The notes: generated by a model not told the origin, from the letters alone. Numbered from the stretch's first letter, positions 53,693 through 61,938 are shown. The stretch is DNA of 64,000 nucleotides from Acidimicrobiia bacterium (GCA_020850945.1 JADZDR010000074.1:1-64000), one strand, 5' to 3'. Program-made: numbers and translations.

Positions 53693-54289
53693 TCAGCTCT
53701 CGTTCTCGAGGGGGATCCAGTTGGCGGACACGGCGCCGATACCGGCGCGCTCCTCGTTCGACCCGTCCCAGACTGCGACACCACACGAAGCCGGCGTCCC
53801 GCCGGACACATCACCCGAGAGGACGACGGCCCAGCGGCCTCCCTCGAGCGATGCTGCCGCAGTGACACCGGCCGGCTGCGTGGCGTCGGCGAACACGCCG
53901 GGCCCCGACCCGACGAGGTCGAGGGGGACGCTGCGATCCGCCTGCCAGTACCAGATGTTCACGGGGGCGTCGTCACTCCCGAACGTCGTCACCGCCGCGT
54001 CGCCGTTCGCCGCGAAGAAGACCCCGGCGGCGTCGGCGAACTCGGTGTTGGGTGTCTCGGAGTCGGCCCACTCGAGACGCACGAAGAGACGTCCCGCCTG
54101 CGCCGCGGCGGAGACGTCCACCGACGACACGTTGCCGTAGGCCAGGTCGGCCCACTTCGTGCGGATGTACTCGGTCGGCTGCGCTTCGAGGGGAACAGGG
54201 CCGAGCTCGACTGCTGTCGTCTCGACGTCGGCCCACGCGCTCGAGCGGGGGTCGGCGAGATCGCCGTCTTTGTTTGCCACTCGTGTCAT
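53693..54289 (-). CDS. heme-binding gamma subunit (ethylbenzene dehydrogenase-related)
   Basis: Protein of 198 residues whose ATG overlaps the end of the alpha 1 gene (ATGA). It has the beta-sandwich pattern of EB_dh-type gamma subunits: RLFVRLEWADSETPNTEFADAAGVFFAANGDAAVTTFG, then VNIWYWQAD and WAVVLSGDV. In ethylbenzene dehydrogenase this subunit binds heme b through Met and Lys; the precise ligands cannot be assigned here. No signal peptide is visible, again suggesting a cytosolic complex, which would be unusual for this class. Confidence 0.78.
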   Translation of the reverse strand: MTRVANKDGDLADPRSSAWADVETTAVELGPVPLEAQPTEYIRTKWADLAYGNVSSVDVSAAAQAGRLFVRLEWADSETPNTEFADAAGVFFAANGDAAVTTFGSDDAPVNIWYWQADRSVPLDLVGSGPGVFADATQPAGVTAAASLEGGRWAVVLSGDVSGGTPASCGVAVWDGSNEERAGIGAVSANWIPLENES

Positions 54290-57114
54290 CGATCCGAATC
54301 TCCTGTCTCGGCCTTCTCGAAATCACATGGCACGCCGCGATCCGTGGGGATCGGCTGCCACTCCGTCTCGGTGTACTGGATGTGCCCGTAGCCGCCGGCG
54401 AACGCGATCCACTTGACCATGCCGGCCTCGATCTCGTTCGCTCCCATCCAGTCGTCGTACTGGTGGCCGTCCCATCCGTTGTAAGAGATGATCTGGCCCG
54501 GCCGCACGCCGTGCATCACCTTCGCGCGACCTGTGAAGCTCGTGATGTCGTTGAAGACGCGGATGAGGTCGTCGTCGGCGACACCGCGGGCGGTGGCGTC
54601 GTCGATGTTCACCTCGATGGCGGGCTCGCCGCGGTGCGTCTGGAGGAGGACCGGGTTCGCCTGGTTCATGGAGTGGATGCTCCATCGGTTGTGACCGGAG
54701 GTCATGCGGCACGGGTAGTCGCCGCCTGCGAGCGGGTTCGGCTTGTGGACGGGCAGCTCCTCGCCTGCTTCGAGCCACCACGGGTGGTCGATGTAGAACT
54801 GGGCCCGCCTCGCGTACGTCGGGAACGGATCACCGGACTCGACGTGGTTGCGGAAGGGTGTATGGGTCCGGTCCTTCTCGAACGGGGATGCCTGGGCGAG
54901 TGCCATCGGCATCATGCCCCAGCCCGTGAAGCGTACGTGGCCCTTCTCGCGCAGGGTCGCGATGCTGGTGCCGTCGGGGATCGTGCCCACGTAGGCGCAG
55001 TCGCGGACGATCTCGTCCGCCATGCGCTCCTCGTCGGCGAAGTAGCCGTTCAGGGTGTAGCGGTCGCATGCGTCCTGCGTCGAGAACCAGACCTCACGGT
55101 GGTTCTTGTACGTCTCGACCCCACGAGCCGCCGCCCGCTCGGCGAACTTCGTGAGGACGAGCTGGTAGATCTCCCACTCCGGCTTCGCCTCGCCGGCGGG
55201 CTCGGCGCAGCGGTCGGAGAACGTGAGGTTCATGACGTGCGGTGTCGGGATGTGGAAGCCGACCTTCTCGTAGTGCTGGGCGGCGGGCAGGAAGACGTCC
55301 GCCCAGAGGGCGGTCGAGCTCATGCGGAAGTCGATCGTGACGATCATCTTCAGCTTCGGCCACAGCGTGTCGAGCAGGGCCGTGCGCCCACCCCGCGTGC
55401 GGCGGAACATGTTGCCGCCACACTCGATGAGCACGCGGGGCTCGCTCTCGGGACGGGGCTCGTCCCGGTTCAGCCACCAGCCCGACTCGAGTGCCTCCTC
55501 GAAGTACTCGTCGAATGTGCGGGGGAGGCTGTCGTCCCCCCAGCCGGGCGTGTTCCACCGCTCCTTGAAGCCGGCCTGCCAGTACCACCAGAACGCGAGG
55601 GGCGACATCGTGGCGCCGTTCGCGCCGCTGAGGCGGCCGCCTTCGCCGACGTCACCCAGCATCTTGTTGATCTCGCGTGTGGCGAGCTCGTCGGTGAGGG
55701 TCGGGTCCTGCTGCTTCACGATGCTGATGGCCATGTCGCGCATCGAGAGGAGCTGCTCCGTGCCCTCGATACCGGGCACGGTCTTGGCGGTCGCGATGCC
55801 CTGGCCGTCGAACATGCCCGCCGTCCAGGACCGGATTCCCGTACCGTGCTTGCCCCAGTTCCCCGTCACGCCGAGGAGGAGGCACATCGCCCGCTCGATC
55901 AGGTCACCGTGGTAGTACTTGCACGAGTTCCAGCCGAGCATGATGTTCGTGCGCTTCACGGCCGCCTTGCGGGCGATCGTGCGCACGATCTCGGGGTCGA
56001 CTCCGGTCGTCGCCTGCTGCAGCTCCGGCGTGTACTCGGCGTCGAGCTGCGCCTTGAGGAGTGCGAGGACGGGTTCGACCTCGACCGTGGAACCGTCGTG
56101 GAGGGTGACCTCGTACACGCCGTCGAGCGCGATCTCCTTGCCGAGGAGGAGCATGTTCCCGCGGTCGGCCTTCACCAACCCGGCGTCGGGATCCCAGTGG
56201 TAGAGCTGGTCCTCCTTGCCTTCGGGGCCTTCGACGTCGATCGCACGCAGGTAGCGGTGGTTGTCGCGCCGCACGAGCATCGGCAGGTCGGTCTGCTCGC
56301 GGATGAACGTGTAGTCGGCGATGCCCTCGTCGAGGATCACCTGCACCATCGCGAGCGCGAAGGGCACGTCGTCACCGGGCGGGATCGGCACCCAGTAGTC
56401 GGCGTGCATGTGCGACGCGTTCAGGTCGGGCGAGATCGAGACGACCTCGGCCCCGTTGTACCTGGCCTCGAGCATGAAGTGATAGAAGGGGATGCGGGTG
56501 AACGCGGGGTTCATGTGCCAGATGAGCACGAGCTCGGAATGGAACCAGTCGTCGGCAGACGACACCGGGTTGAACTTGCCGAACGTCTCGTGCAGGCCGA
56601 TCGAGAAGTCGTTGAACGAGGCGTGGAGGTCGAGGAGGCGGCCGCCGACCGTGTTGAAAAAGCGGTATGTGGGGACGACGGTCGCGATCTCGGGTGTCCC
56701 CTCGTGCACGATCGCCTCGGGCCCCTGCTCCTCGATCGCGTCGAGCATGGCATCGGCGACGAGGGTGGTCGCCTCGTCCCAGGAGATGGGCTCCCACTCA
56801 CCCGAGCCGCGCTCGCCGACGCGCTTCATTGGCTGTGTCACGCGGTCGCCGTCGTAGAGCTGCTGGCTCCAGCACGCGCCCTTGTTGCAGCCCATGGGGT
56901 TGAAGTCCGGGACGCCTTCCTCGACGACTCCGAACAGGGATGTCGGCTCCTCACGCACGACCTTGCCGTCGCGGACGAAGACCCGGTAGGGGCAGTTGCC
57001 CGGGTAGCAGTCGACGCAGTGTGTGCCCACGCCCACGGTGTCCCACGCCCAGCGCTTCCTGTAGTCGGCTTCACCCGTGCGAAGGTCGGCGTCGGGAACG
57101 GAAGTGTGTGTCAT
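54286..57114 (-). CDS. molybdopterin oxidoreductase alpha subunit 1 (ethylbenzene/C25-steroid dehydrogenase class)
   Basis: Catalytic subunit of 942 residues from ATG 57114 with GAGG upstream; an in-frame ATG at 57171 overlaps the operator. H32-x3-C36-x4-C41 and C76 in GCNKG would bind the proximal [4Fe-4S] cluster. The conserved Asp in FNDFSIGLHETFG is the expected Mo ligand for a type II enzyme, which argues against formate dehydrogenase (Cys or Sec ligand). Such enzymes hydroxylate hydrocarbons or sterol side chains with water, not oxygen. The N-terminus lacks a Tat motif. It is the first gene of an operon with gamma, beta, chaperone, a second alpha and an acyl-CoA dehydrogenase. Substrate is unknown. 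Confidence 0.87.
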   Translation of the reverse strand: MTHTSVPDADLRTGEADYRKRWAWDTVGVGTHCVDCYPGNCPYRVFVRDGKVVREEPTSLFGVVEEGVPDFNPMGCNKGACWSQQLYDGDRVTQPMKRVGERGSGEWEPISWDEATTLVADAMLDAIEEQGPEAIVHEGTPEIATVVPTYRFFNTVGGRLLDLHASFNDFSIGLHETFGKFNPVSSADDWFHSELVLIWHMNPAFTRIPFYHFMLEARYNGAEVVSISPDLNASHMHADYWVPIPPGDDVPFALAMVQVILDEGIADYTFIREQTDLPMLVRRDNHRYLRAIDVEGPEGKEDQLYHWDPDAGLVKADRGNMLLLGKEIALDGVYEVTLHDGSTVEVEPVLALLKAQLDAEYTPELQQATTGVDPEIVRTIARKAAVKRTNIMLGWNSCKYYHGDLIERAMCLLLGVTGNWGKHGTGIRSWTAGMFDGQGIATAKTVPGIEGTEQLLSMRDMAISIVKQQDPTLTDELATREINKMLGDVGEGGRLSGANGATMSPLAFWWYWQAGFKERWNTPGWGDDSLPRTFDEYFEEALESGWWLNRDEPRPESEPRVLIECGGNMFRRTRGGRTALLDTLWPKLKMIVTIDFRMSSTALWADVFLPAAQHYEKVGFHIPTPHVMNLTFSDRCAEPAGEAKPEWEIYQLVLTKFAERAAARGVETYKNHREVWFSTQDACDRYTLNGYFADEERMADEIVRDCAYVGTIPDGTSIATLREKGHVRFTGWGMMPMALAQASPFEKDRTHTPFRNHVESGDPFPTYARRAQFYIDHPWWLEAGEELPVHKPNPLAGGDYPCRMTSGHNRWSIHSMNQANPVLLQTHRGEPAIEVNIDDATARGVADDDLIRVFNDITSFTGRAKVMHGVRPGQIISYNGWDGHQYDDWMGANEIEAGMVKWIAFAGGYGHIQYTETEWQPIPTDRGVPCDFEKAETGDSDR

Positions 57115-57166
57115 TGGTACCTCACTCGAGCACGTTGTGGGACCGAATCCCCCGGACACAGTCAAT

Positions 57167-57187
57167 CGCAATAATAACGAGTATTAC
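57167..57187. promoter_or_regulatory. AT-rich operator before the molybdenum operon
   Basis: CGCAATAATA, then ACGAG, then TATTAC. Inverted repeat TAATA-N5-TATTA at its core. It lies 53 bp upstream of the alpha 1 start and 107 bp upstream of the divergent SCP2-like gene, so it may act on both. It shares ATAATAACG with the site at 44968 and the flanking CGCAATAATA with the orphan site at 61918. Confidence 0.6.
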
Positions 57188-57293
57188 TGATGATGCAAGA
57201 CTGCAGGTGGGGGTGGGTGTGGCACCTCGATGTGTCGATACCGATCGTCGCTAGGATTGCCCGAGCCCGGCCGCCGACGACGAGGACTCGCCC

Positions 57294-57695
57294 GTGACCA
57301 CCCAGACGATCGTCGCTCCCCCGAAGGGCGAAGCGGGCCTCATCGTGCTCCTCCTCGAGGAGGCGCTGCCCCGGTACCTCCGTCTCCCCGTCCTGCCGGC
57401 GGTCGTCGGCCGCGCCGGACCCGTCGTGTCCATGCAGGCAGGCGGCAGCACGGCAACCGTCCGCGTGGGGGCGAGAGAGGTGGTCCTCGAAGACGGCCTC
57501 GCCGCGGACGCATGGGTTCGCCTCGAGGGCGACGTCGATGCCCTCCTCGACGTGGCGACCGGCGACCACGTCGTGCGCCCGTTCGTCGAGGGCCGCATCC
57601 GGCTCGCTCCGAACGTGGGCGGGATCGTGCGGCGGGCGACGGGATTCGCGCAGGGAATCGCGGCTCGCCTGATTCCCGGAGGTGACCGCGCATGA
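57294..57695 (+). CDS. SCP2-like small protein
   Basis: Protein of 133 residues from GTG 57294. The pattern VVSMQAGGSTATVRVGAREVVLEDGLAADAWVRLEGDVDALLDVATGDHVVRPFVEGRIRLAPNV resembles the beta sheet and final helix of SCP2-type lipid carriers, although less clearly than the cassette proteins. Its stop overlaps the start of the flavoprotein gene after it (ATGA). It may carry the substrate or product of the adjacent molybdenum enzyme. The start of the divergent operon is 180 bp away. Confidence 0.55.
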   Translation: MTTQTIVAPPKGEAGLIVLLLEEALPRYLRLPVLPAVVGRAGPVVSMQAGGSTATVRVGAREVVLEDGLAADAWVRLEGDVDALLDVATGDHVVRPFVEGRIRLAPNVGGIVRRATGFAQGIAARLIPGGDRA

Positions 57696-59176
57696 CGGAA
57701 GCGGCGGTTCGCTCCGGCCCACTCGACGCAGACCTCGTCGAGGAGCTCTCCGGCATCGTGGGCGGTGCACACGTGAGTCTGGACCGGCCCACTCTCGATG
57801 CGGCGTCGCGGGACTGCACCGAGAACCCGGAGGGCCATGCCCAGGCCGTCGTCTCGCCGGGCACCGAGGCGGAGGTCGCCGCCCTCGTGGCATGGGCGAA
57901 CGAGAGGGGGGTTCCCGTCACGCCCGTCGTGGCGAACCAGAACCTCGGCGGTCTCGCCATCCCCACGTTCGGCGGGATCGTGTGCGACCTGCGGCGCCTG
58001 AATCGCATCGTCGCCTCAGACGCCGAAGCCGGCGTGGTCGTCGTCGAACCGGGCGTCACCTTCGGCGACCTCGCCACCCACATGGAACGTCACCTCCCGG
58101 ACCGCACGTACTCGTGGTCGTTCTCACCTCCGCACACGTCCGTGCTCGCCAATGCCCTCCTCGACGGGCTCGGCACCCTCTCGAACCGGTACGGCCCACA
58201 GGGACTCTGGATAAACGGACTCGAGGTGGTCCTCGCCGACGGCACGATCGCACGCACGGGGGCGTGGGCGGTGTCCCCGGTGCCCTTCGGACGGGCACCG
58301 CTCCCGGATCTGACCGGTCTCTTCGTGAACCTGCAGGGGACGACCGGAATCGTCGCCAAGGCAGCGCTCCAGCTTGCACCGCGCCTCCCGCTCAGCACAC
58401 GCCGCGTCGTCCTCGCCTCCGATCTCGAATCGGCGTTCGCCCTCATGCGGGTGCTCGGGGGGTGCACGACCTTCGACGACGCGGCTTCGATGACGTGGCC
58501 CGTGGCCAAGCTCATGTTCGGTGCGACGGGCGAGCTCGTGCGCCAGTCGGGGGAGCCCGAGGCGATGGTCGTCGTCGACATGTCGGCGAACATCGAGGTC
58601 GAGCTGAAGGCGAAGCTCGCCGTGCTCGACCACTTCCGCGCCGAGGTCCTCGCCGCGGGCCACCACCTCGAACCGCCGTTCGACATGGAGCAGCTCGTGC
58701 GGTTCGTGCCGCGCTACGAGCCGCTCGCCCGCATGCCGACGACACTCGAGTTCCTCCTCGACCACCCCGGTGGCGGCCTCACGTGGGTGGGCACGTACGG
58801 TCCCACGCACTGGTGGGAGGAGGGCGGCCGGGCGGGATGCCGCATCCTCGAGGACGCGGGATTCCCACCCATCGTCGTGACACGGCCGATGGCGAACGGC
58901 CACTTCGGCGTGCTGCGCTTCATCTGCCTCTTCGACCGCGACGATCCCGACGACGTCGCCCGCGTGCGGCGCACGATGCGCGCCACCGCCGAGGCGATGC
59001 TCGACATCGGCTTCATCCCCTACAAGACCCCGGCCTACGCGGTCGACCTCATCCGCGAACGGGCAGATGCAGGGTTCCTCACCCTCCTCGACCGGGTCAA
59101 GCACGCACTCGACCCCGCCGGGATCCTGAACCCGGGGCGCTGGGGATTCGCGCCGCCCGCAGGCGGTGACACGTGA
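57692..59176 (+). CDS. FAD-linked oxidase of the VAO/4-cresol dehydrogenase type
   Basis: Flavoprotein of 494 residues. The PCMH-type FAD-binding domain covers about 45-225 (QAVVSPGTEAEVAALVAWANERGVPVTPVVANQNLGGLAIPTFGGIVCDLRRLNRI and VVVEPGVTFGDLATHME), followed by the catalytic cap domain and the C-terminal ALDPAGILNPGRWGF. TYGPTHWWEEGG and PHTSVLANALLDGLGTLSNRYG match the vanillyl-alcohol/4-cresol subfamily. It oxidises alcohols or alkylphenols and could use an alcohol formed by the divergent molybdenum hydroxylase; that link is inferred from position only. Confidence 0.83.
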   Translation: MTEAAVRSGPLDADLVEELSGIVGGAHVSLDRPTLDAASRDCTENPEGHAQAVVSPGTEAEVAALVAWANERGVPVTPVVANQNLGGLAIPTFGGIVCDLRRLNRIVASDAEAGVVVVEPGVTFGDLATHMERHLPDRTYSWSFSPPHTSVLANALLDGLGTLSNRYGPQGLWINGLEVVLADGTIARTGAWAVSPVPFGRAPLPDLTGLFVNLQGTTGIVAKAALQLAPRLPLSTRRVVLASDLESAFALMRVLGGCTTFDDAASMTWPVAKLMFGATGELVRQSGEPEAMVVVDMSANIEVELKAKLAVLDHFRAEVLAAGHHLEPPFDMEQLVRFVPRYEPLARMPTTLEFLLDHPGGGLTWVGTYGPTHWWEEGGRAGCRILEDAGFPPIVVTRPMANGHFGVLRFICLFDRDDPDDVARVRRTMRATAEAMLDIGFIPYKTPAYAVDLIRERADAGFLTLLDRVKHALDPAGILNPGRWGFAPPAGGDT

Positions 59177-59245
59177 GATGAGCGGTGGCCCGAGGTTCGG
59201 GCCGTCGGTTCCGAGGCGGCAAGCCTCGCAGAAAGGGGGCCGGAG

Positions 59246-60943
59246 ATGGCAGACACACTGCTCGGAGGGGGCAGCGGCGGCTTCTCCAGAGTGACCGAGC
59301 ACCATGCAGGCGTGACGGTCGCCGAGGTGCTGCGCGCAGGGGGTGTCGACACCCTCTTCTTCCTGCCCGGGGGCCATGTCGCCCCGATCGCGAACGGCTG
59401 CCGGGACGCGGGGATCCGCGTCGTGGGGACGCGGCACGAGTGCGCCGCCGTCCACATGGCCGAAGCGTGGGCGAGGTGCACGGGCCGGACCGGAGTGGCT
59501 GCGGTCACGGCAGGTCCCGGCTTCACGAACGCGCTCACGGGCCTGGCCGACTCGCAGGCGACTGGCGTCCCCGTGGTCCTCCTCGGCGGACGCACGCAAC
59601 TCGGCCTGCGCGGCCGGGGTGCCGTCCAGGACGTCGACCAGAGCTCGCTCGCGGCCGTGGTCGCGAAGTGGACGGGGACCGTCGTGTCCCCGGATGCAGT
59701 GGCTGCCACCGTGCGCACGGCGCTCGGCGCCGCCGGCAGTGGCCGGCCGGGCGCCGCGTACGTGGACCTGCCGACCGATGTGTTGGTCGCAGAGACACCC
59801 CCGTTCACGGGCGCGGTCCCGGATCGGACCGCGTCGGCCGCGACACCGGACGCCGTCGAGGCAGCCGTCCGCATGCTCGCCGGCGCCGAACGTCCCGTGT
59901 GCGTCACGGGAGGCGGGGCGTTCTGGGCGGGTGCGGGCGACGCGTTGCGCCGCTTCGTGCAGGCGTCGGGCATACCGGTGACGACGGCGAGTCACTCGCG
60001 GGGTCTCGTCGGCGACTCCGAGGAGGGCTGTCTCGGTTCCCTCGTGCACGGCGGCGTTGCGGTCATGGCAGCCGACGTCGTCCTGGTCGTGGGCAGTCGA
60101 TTCAACGGGAACCTCTGCTTCGGCGGCCCACCGCTGTGGCGGGAGGAACAGCGGATCGTGATGATCGACTGCGATCCCGCCGCCTTCGCCCTCAACCGTG
60201 TGCCCGATGTCGCCGTCGAGGGTGATGCAGCCGTCGTTCTCGACCAGATGGCGCTCGCGTGGACGGGCACTCCCCACAAGGAGTGGCGTGACTCTGCCGC
60301 GGCCCTGGCGGAGATGTCGCGGGCTCACTGGCTCACCGAGACGGAGGGTGACGCCCGCGGCGTGCATCCGGGGGTGCTCGCGCGGGAGGCGTGCGCCTTC
60401 GCGGCCGCGGCGGGGCCGGGTGGTGCCACGATCGTCCTCGACGGCGGCGACATCCTCGGCTGGGGCCTCGCCTTCGCCGGGGCGGAACGCCCCGGATCGG
60501 TCCTCTTCACGAGCGATGCGCTCGGTGCCCTCGGTGTCGGGGTACCGTACGCGATCGGTGCCGCCCTGGCCGCCGAAGCGCCTGTGGTCGCCTTGATCGG
60601 GGACGGCGCCTTCGGCTTCTCGGCGATGGAGATCGAGACCGCCGTGCGCGCGGGCGCGGCGCCGATCCTCGTCGTCTCGAACAACGGATCGTGGGGCGAC
60701 GTGCGCTACGAGGAGTCCGAGTGGTTCGGCCGGACCGTCGAGACGGATCTCACCCCGGTCCGCTACGACCGCATGTGCGAGGCGCTCGGCGGGCACGGCG
60801 AGCGTGTCGAGACACCCGAGGAGCTGGTCCCCGCCCTCGAGCGTGCTCTCGCCTCGGGTGTCGTGAGCGTCGTCGACGTCGTCACGGACCCGGACCGTCC
60901 GAACGAGATCCTGCGGAACATGGGCGCGCTCAACCTGCAGTAG
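59246..60943 (+). CDS. thiamine diphosphate-dependent enzyme, acetolactate synthase/2-hydroxyacyl-CoA lyase type
   Basis: ThDP enzyme of 565 residues. The N-terminal pyrimidine-binding domain has the catalytic Glu65 in RHECAAVHMAEAWARCTG and the conserved TAGPGFTNALTGLADSQATGVPVVLLGG. The C-terminal pyrophosphate domain has GDGAFGFSAMEIETAVRAG and NNGSWGD, the metal-binding motif. Family members include acetolactate synthase, oxalyl-CoA decarboxylase and 2-hydroxyacyl-CoA lyase; a lyase fits a catabolic context better than amino-acid synthesis because no regulatory subunit is nearby. It lies 69 bp after the flavoprotein gene, with GGGGGCCGGAG as ribosome region. Confidence 0.82.
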   Translation: MADTLLGGGSGGFSRVTEHHAGVTVAEVLRAGGVDTLFFLPGGHVAPIANGCRDAGIRVVGTRHECAAVHMAEAWARCTGRTGVAAVTAGPGFTNALTGLADSQATGVPVVLLGGRTQLGLRGRGAVQDVDQSSLAAVVAKWTGTVVSPDAVAATVRTALGAAGSGRPGAAYVDLPTDVLVAETPPFTGAVPDRTASAATPDAVEAAVRMLAGAERPVCVTGGGAFWAGAGDALRRFVQASGIPVTTASHSRGLVGDSEEGCLGSLVHGGVAVMAADVVLVVGSRFNGNLCFGGPPLWREEQRIVMIDCDPAAFALNRVPDVAVEGDAAVVLDQMALAWTGTPHKEWRDSAAALAEMSRAHWLTETEGDARGVHPGVLAREACAFAAAAGPGGATIVLDGGDILGWGLAFAGAERPGSVLFTSDALGALGVGVPYAIGAALAAEAPVVALIGDGAFGFSAMEIETAVRAGAAPILVVSNNGSWGDVRYEESEWFGRTVETDLTPVRYDRMCEALGGHGERVETPEELVPALERALASGVVSVVDVVTDPDRPNEILRNMGALNLQ

Positions 60944-61014
60944 CCGCGCCGACGCGCAAGGCGAGAGAAGAGCCGGACGCGCAAAGAGGGTTTGCTGCCG
61001 GGCCCCGCACACAC

Positions 61015-61058
61015 TCTGGGTACCTGAGCGGCGATATATCGCCGCTCAGGTACCCAGA
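61015..61058. repeat. perfect 44-bp palindrome, family P48, copy 2
   Basis: 22-bp arms without spacer, with the same core as copy 1 at 46242 (TCTGGGTACCTGAGCGGCGATA and its complement). On its left side the homology extends as CACACAC, which corresponds to the right flank of copy 1, so the two copies are inverted relative to each other. It lies 71 bp after the ThDP enzyme stop and 63 bp before a vapB gene. Confidence 0.9.
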
Positions 61059-61121
61059 CGCGGCGGGAGGGCTGCCCCTCGAACCGATGGGCCGACCAGG
61101 TGATGATGCTATGATGCGTCG

Positions 61122-61379
61122 ATGCGAACCACCGTGACGCTCGACGAGGACGTGGCGCAGGCGATCCGGCAGTGCATGCGGGAAAGGGGTGCGGGGTTCA
61201 AGGAGACCGTGAACGACCTCCTGCGCCGCGGGCTCCGGGGCGGGGGCGAGGTCGAGGCGTACGAGGGTCCGACCTTCTCTTCCGGTGTCCAACCCGGCGT
61301 GAACCTGGACAAGGCCCTCTCCCTTGCGGCGGCCCTCGAAGACGAGGAGGTCGTGCGCAAGATCGAGATGCGCAAGTGA
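61122..61379 (+). CDS. vapB: VapB-like antitoxin
   Basis: Antitoxin of 85 residues. MRTTVTLDEDVAQAIRQCMRERGAGFKETVNDLLRRGL is a ribbon-helix-helix of the type seen in mycobacterial VapB proteins, with the motif GAGFKETVNDLLRRGLR. The tail (residues 45-85) binds the toxin. Its stop overlaps the toxin start (GTGA). It is preceded by the sequence TGATGATGCTATGATGCGTCG, in which TATGAT could be a -10 box giving a leaderless transcript. Confidence 0.85.
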   Translation: MRTTVTLDEDVAQAIRQCMRERGAGFKETVNDLLRRGLRGGGEVEAYEGPTFSSGVQPGVNLDKALSLAAALEDEEVVRKIEMRK

Positions 61380-61810
61380 AGATCGTCGACGTCAACGTCT
61401 TGGTCTACGCGACGGACACGGCAACCCAGCACCATGAGCCGGCCAAGGAGTGGCTGGACCGCGCCATGGCCGCGACGGAGACAGTCGGGATCCCGTGGGC
61501 GGTGGCGATCGGCTATGTACGGCTCACGACGAATCCACGCGTGCTCGCCCGCCCCCTGGCGGCCGGCGAAAGCATCGGCATCGTCCGGAACTGGCTCGAT
61601 CGCAGCAATGTGGCTTCACCCGTTCCGACGTCCCGCCATCTCCTCGTACTCGAGGATCTCCTCGGTGCAACCGGTCCGGGTGGCAATCTGGTGAGCGACG
61701 CTCACCTCGCGGCACTCACGATCGAGCACGGCGCGACCCTCTGTTCGTTCGACAACGACTTCTCGAGATTCCCCGGTCTCGAATGGGTGAGTCCCGCGGA
61801 CGGCGCCTGA
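61376..61810 (+). CDS. vapC: PIN-domain toxin VapC
   Basis: PIN ribonuclease of 144 residues from GTG 61376. D5 (MKIVDVNVLVYATD), D108 (LVSDAHLAAL) and D126/D128 (CSFDNDFSRFPGL) supply the acidic centre. The usual Glu after the first strand is replaced in this subfamily by the PWAVAIGYVRLTTNPR segment, which is common in mycobacterial VapC proteins. The pair with the preceding gene is complete. An orphan operator copy lies about 110 bp downstream. Confidence 0.87.
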   Translation: MKIVDVNVLVYATDTATQHHEPAKEWLDRAMAATETVGIPWAVAIGYVRLTTNPRVLARPLAAGESIGIVRNWLDRSNVASPVPTSRHLLVLEDLLGATGPGGNLVSDAHLAALTIEHGATLCSFDNDFSRFPGLEWVSPADGA

Positions 61811-61917
61811 TAGAGGAGGCAGAAGATTCCGGCGGGGATCCGAAAGGGGGAACCGCCCGGCATCGCCAGGTGAGACGCTCATCGATGCCGGGCGGGACCG
61901 GGGGGTAACCGATCGCT

Positions 61918-61938
61918 CGCAATAATAGCCGCTGTTAC
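61918..61938. promoter_or_regulatory. orphan AT-rich operator-like site
   Basis: CGCAATAATAG, then CCGCTG, then TTAC matches the 57167 site at the first ten bases and again at the end (T-N-TTAC). Both neighbouring genes (vapC plus-strand, AMP-binding-like minus-strand) end here, so no start codon is close. It may be the remnant of a promoter whose gene was lost or moved, or an unrecognised small transcript may begin here. Confidence 0.4.

Noticed and set aside
49018-57114. Formate dehydrogenase or assimilatory nitrate reductase for the alpha subunits
   Set aside because: No Cys or selenocysteine Mo-ligand motif is seen, and the His-Cys cluster, gamma subunit and TorD-like gene all point to the type II (ethylbenzene dehydrogenase-like) group.
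54052-57174. Plus-strand open frame of 1040 codons opposite the alpha 1 gene
   Set aside because: It is the antisense shadow of a well-supported gene in GC-rich DNA: composition is rich in Arg, Val, Asp, Gly and His, without motifs, and the minus strand has clear cofactor motifs.
58124-61012. Minus-strand open frame of 962 codons opposite the VAO and ThDP genes
   Set aside because: It spans two real genes and their gap, has no domain, and its composition is that of antisense translation.
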